This document shows positions 6,074 through 7,853 of a stretch of 7,853 nucleotides of DNA, in pieces; the first letter of the stretch is position 1; the number at the start of each line of letters is the position of its first letter. Origin of the DNA: Opitutaceae bacterium. GTDB lineage: Bacteria; Verrucomicrobiota; Verrucomicrobiae; Opitutales; Opitutaceae. The DNA lies in NCBI GenBank assembly GCA_031266495.1, contig JAISAX010000944.1, positions 1-7,853 of the forward strand, read 5' to 3'. The translations under genes were made by a program, and so were the position numbers. The notes under the pieces are model-generated. The model was not told the origin of the DNA, did no database searches, and worked only from the letters and a program-made list of their open reading frames with translations.

Positions 6074-6712
6074 TCAGACGCTTTCGTCGCCGTCAATGCT
6101 ATCGCCGAAAAATTCATCCTCCAGCATCAGGCAGAGGCAGTGATAAATCGGCAAGTGGTATTCTTGAACGCGATACGTTTCCACCGCGGGCACGCGCAAA
6201 CAGAGGTCCGCAAGAAGAGCAAGTCTCCCTCCCCCCGCCCCTGTCAGACCAATTGAATGCAGCCCTCGAACCCTGGCCACCTCCATCGCGGCGCAGACAT
6301 TGCGAGCGTTGCCCGATGTGCTGATGCCAACAAGAACGTCACCCGGCTTGCCCAATCCCCATACCAGTTGCGCGTAGGTGAGGGACGGATCGACGTCATT
6401 GCCAAACGCAGTCGCCAGCGAAGGAAACCCTGTCAGCGGAATCGCCGGAAGCGCGCCTTGCAGCTTGCTCGCCATTTCCACCGGAAGCCCGGCCCGCTCA
6501 TCCCCGGACAAAGGGCGCAGACGGGCAAACCCCTTGAGCAATTCCCCCGCCCAATGCTCCGCATCGGACGCGCTGCCCCCGTTGCCACAAAGAAGCAGCT
6601 TGCCGCCCGCCCGATAGCAATCGCGCAGCATGACGAAAGCCGCCTCGACATCAGCAAGCATGGATTCGAGAGCGGGACAGCGGGTAATGAGATTCCGGAT
6701 ATGAATATTCAC
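6074..6712 (-). CDS. SIS-domain sugar-phosphate isomerase, GmhA-like
   Basis: Cytoplasmic sugar isomerase of the sedoheptulose-7-phosphate isomerase type, 212 aa from a GTG at 6712. The SIS fold shows GKLLLCGNGGSASDAEH (37-53), GDVLVGISTSGNARNV (124-139) and a C-terminal RVQEYHLPIYH. H53, E57, Q183 and H191 match in kind and spacing the zinc ligands of E. coli GmhA (H61, E65, Q172, H180). Between residues 62 and 90 it has a longer loop than E. coli GmhA (LSGDERAGLPVEMASKLQGA), which I associate with relatives encoded beside sugar kinases rather than with lipopolysaccharide heptose genes. The frame is open 59 codons further upstream, but that part overlaps the kinase and has no protein character; GTG 6712 lies 16 bp after the kinase stop. 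No Shine-Dalgarno is evident, so translation may depend on coupling. Substrate is not determinable; true heptose isomerase activity is only one option. Confidence 0.85.
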   Translation of the reverse strand: MNIHIRNLITRCPALESMLADVEAAFVMLRDCYRAGGKLLLCGNGGSASDAEHWAGELLKGFARLRPLSGDERAGLPVEMASKLQGALPAIPLTGFPSLATAFGNDVDPSLTYAQLVWGLGKPGDVLVGISTSGNARNVCAAMEVARVRGLHSIGLTGAGGGRLALLADLCLRVPAVETYRVQEYHLPIYHCLCLMLEDEFFGDSIDGDESV

Positions 6713-6728
6713 AAGGACGTGGAGGGTG

Positions 6729-7679
6729 TTATTGAAAAGCCAGGGTGGCGACGGACAGGGCCGCGTAGTCGCCCACCTGTTCATCGAGTTGCGCGGGGAC
6801 GATTTCGCAAACAGACAGGCTGGAGGCGAGCGCCTCGGTGTGCAGCACTTCGCTTGCGACAGGCCAAAGCGCCGTTTGCTGACGGGCAAAAATGCTGCCG
6901 ATTACGATACGTTCGGGGTTGAGGATGTCCACGAGCACCGCCAGGCCTCGCCCAAGTTCGCGGGCGGTAGTTCGGACGGTTTCCACCGCCAGAGCATTCC
7001 CGTTGGCGGCGGCGGTAAAAACCTCATGGGCATTTTCCGCTTCCAACCCAAGCGAGCGGGAGAGTCGAACCATGCCGCCGCCGCTGCAAAATCCCTCGAA
7101 CGAGCCACGCTTGCCGTAACCTTCGGGTCCATCTTCCGCCATGCGCATGTGCCCGACTTCGCCCGCATTGTCGTTGGTCCCGGAATACAATTTCCCGTCC
7201 AGGATCAACCCCGCGCCCATTCCGGTTCCGAAAGTGAGGAAAACCATGTTGCGCGTTCCCTGTCCCGCTCCCCAGCGCCACTCGGCGAAGGCACAGGCAT
7301 TGGCGTCATTTTGCAGATGCACAGGACAATTGAAAATTTTGGAAAAACGATCTGTAACGGGGACGTTATCCCATCCCGGCAGATTGGGCGGGCGTTGAAT
7401 GATACCGCGTCGGCTGTCGAGCGGACTGCCGCAACTGATGCCGATGGCATCGGGACGAGCCATGCCATGCCATTCAAGAAGCTGGCGCGAAATCCGTTCA
7501 AATTTCCCGAGCACCGGTCCGGGGCCTCCTGCTCCTGCTCCTGCTCCGGTTCCGGTCGGGAAGGCAACGCGCTCCACGATGCGAACCGGCGCTCCGGCCT
7601 CCCTGCCCGCGCCGAGACCGAGGATCACCGCACACTTCGTGCCGCCAATATCGAAGCCCAGAAGAATATCATCTCTCAT
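6729..7679 (-). CDS. ROK-family sugar kinase
   Basis: Cytoplasmic ATP-dependent sugar kinase of the ROK family (316 aa, normal length) that would phosphorylate a hexose or amino sugar. The phosphate loop is LGFDIGGTK (7-15); sugar contacts include NLPGWDN (99-105); the catalytic aspartate is D125 in LQNDANA; the second phosphate motif is FGTGMGAGLI (150-159); EVGHMR holds H177. The usual zinc-binding CxCGxxGCxE segment is replaced by GYGKRGSFEGFCSG (187-200), so the cysteines that normally coordinate zinc are missing. There is no N-terminal HTH, so it is an enzyme rather than a NagC/XylR-type repressor. The ATG at 7679 is backed by an AAGGTGG Shine-Dalgarno at 7692-7686 with a 6-nt spacer. 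It is followed after 16 bp by the SIS isomerase, and the pair probably works on the same sugar. Residues 43-55 (GTGAGAGAGGPGP) are low complexity, encoded by a hexanucleotide repeat. Confidence 0.92.
   Translation of the reverse strand: MRDDILLGFDIGGTKCAVILGLGAGREAGAPVRIVERVAFPTGTGAGAGAGGPGPVLGKFERISRQLLEWHGMARPDAIGISCGSPLDSRRGIIQRPPNLPGWDNVPVTDRFSKIFNCPVHLQNDANACAFAEWRWGAGQGTRNMVFLTFGTGMGAGLILDGKLYSGTNDNAGEVGHMRMAEDGPEGYGKRGSFEGFCSGGGMVRLSRSLGLEAENAHEVFTAAANGNALAVETVRTTARELGRGLAVLVDILNPERIVIGSIFARQQTALWPVASEVLHTEALASSLSVCEIVPAQLDEQVGDYAALSVATLAFQ
7527..7547. repeat. (TCCTGC)3 hexanucleotide repeat inside the ROK kinase gene
   Basis: Three perfect TCCTGC units plus TCC. On the coding strand it reads GGA GCA repeated and encodes the Gly-Ala stretch near residues 45-51, in a loop before the first substrate-binding segment. 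Because the unit is six bases, gain or loss of copies would keep the frame and only lengthen or shorten the loop. Confidence 0.9.
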
Positions 7680-7685
7680 GCAATG

Positions 7686-7692
7686 CCACCTT
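7686..7692 (-). promoter_or_regulatory. Ribosome binding site of the ROK kinase gene
   Basis: AAGGTGG on the - strand, 6 nt before the ATG at 7679. It is the only strong Shine-Dalgarno-like site in the window, which supports this start and contrasts with the other genes. Confidence 0.7.
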
Positions 7693-7699
7693 CTCTCTC

Positions 7700-7728
7700 A
7701 TTATGACCATGTCATGGAAGCCTGAAAA
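7700..7728 (-). promoter_or_regulatory. Candidate promoter with palindromic operator for the kinase-isomerase operon
   Basis: On the - strand TTTTCA (7728-7723) and CATAAT (7705-7700) are separated by 17 nt; they match the sigma70-type hexamers at 4/6 and 5/6 positions. The spacer contains CCATG-T-CATGG (7707-7717, + strand), an 11-bp palindrome overlapping ATGAC-CAT-GTCAT, which would be well placed for a repressor. The implied start near 7693 would leave a very short leader with the ribosome binding site at its 5' end, a point against it. Confidence 0.35.
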
Positions 7729-7790
7729 AGCCGACTGCGTGACATCAGTGATGAACAATGGCACGCAAGGAAGGCGGTGCGGGCGAGGGC

Positions 7791-7801
7791 GGGGGGGGGG
7801 G
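7791..7801. repeat. G11 homopolymer tract
   Basis: Eleven G in a row, inside a wider G-rich stretch (7773-7808), about 110 bp upstream of the kinase start. The surrounding stretch 7730-7853 has no gene that I can see. The tract lies upstream of the candidate promoter, where a length change could affect transcription, but nothing here shows that it does. Confidence 0.95.
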
Positions 7802-7853
7802 TAGGGGACGCGCGGATTTTGACAGGCACGAAACCGCCGCACCTTGCAACCAC

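Noticed and set aside
6713..6889. 59-residue N-terminal extension of the SIS protein starting at an ATG at 6889
   Set aside because: It lies wholly inside the kinase gene in another frame and has no protein character; a GTG at 6712 fits the operon spacing.
6726..7706. A 326-codon + strand frame opposite the ROK kinase
   Set aside because: It is the mirror of a clear ROK gene and has no recognisable motif.

Overview
The window is GC-rich bacterial DNA. It most resembles a member of the Verrucomicrobia, probably Opitutaceae, although no marker gene settles this. Three things point that way: a secreted uronic-acid polysaccharide lyase pair, a small conserved protein with a GLLGVGLDND...RITRGE core that I associate with this phylum, and repeat families of the type scattered through PVC-group genomes (palindromic units read as 'GTGIL..' and 'AVPRRNHGLEAHAT', and an ACACAGAG-rich inverted repeat). 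Most genes lack a clear Shine-Dalgarno sequence; the ROK kinase gene is the exception.

Left part (1-4165, + strand): a carbohydrate-degradation block. A secreted PL14-type lyase (43-1011) is followed by a secreted two-domain alginate lyase/heparinase II/III-type protein (932-3172) and an AraC-family regulator (3242-4165). Together they look like a small module that cleaves a uronic-acid polymer (alginate- or glucuronan-like) and senses it. The lyase reading frame runs through a C11/(CT)9 tract into the start of the next gene. The second lyase carries an in-frame 156-bp palindromic repeat insertion, bounded by a 12-bp perfect direct repeat, in the linker between its two domains.

Middle part (4166-4534): a convergent intergenic region with a hairpin terminator, a G-rich tract and a 211-bp inverted-repeat element with 58-bp arms. 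It is followed on the - strand by an apparent operon read right to left: a 90-aa conserved basic protein (5718-5446), a Pro/Ala-rich protein with a C-terminal membrane anchor (5375-4881), and thioredoxin (4867-4535).

Right part (5719-7853): a 355-bp gene-free stretch holding a possible 138-bp terminal-inverted-repeat element, then a two-gene - strand operon. In it, a ROK-family sugar kinase (7679-6729) that has lost the usual zinc cysteines precedes a GmhA-like SIS sugar-phosphate isomerase (6712-6074). A plausible promoter with a palindrome in its spacer sits just upstream of the kinase. Simple repeats recur at gene boundaries: (CA)14, C11(CT)9, G10 and G11, with (TCCTGC)3 inside the kinase.

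I see no CRISPR array, tRNA, rRNA, transposase or defence system. The strongest oddities are the in-frame repeat insertion, the inverted-repeat element and the compound simple repeat at the lyase junction.
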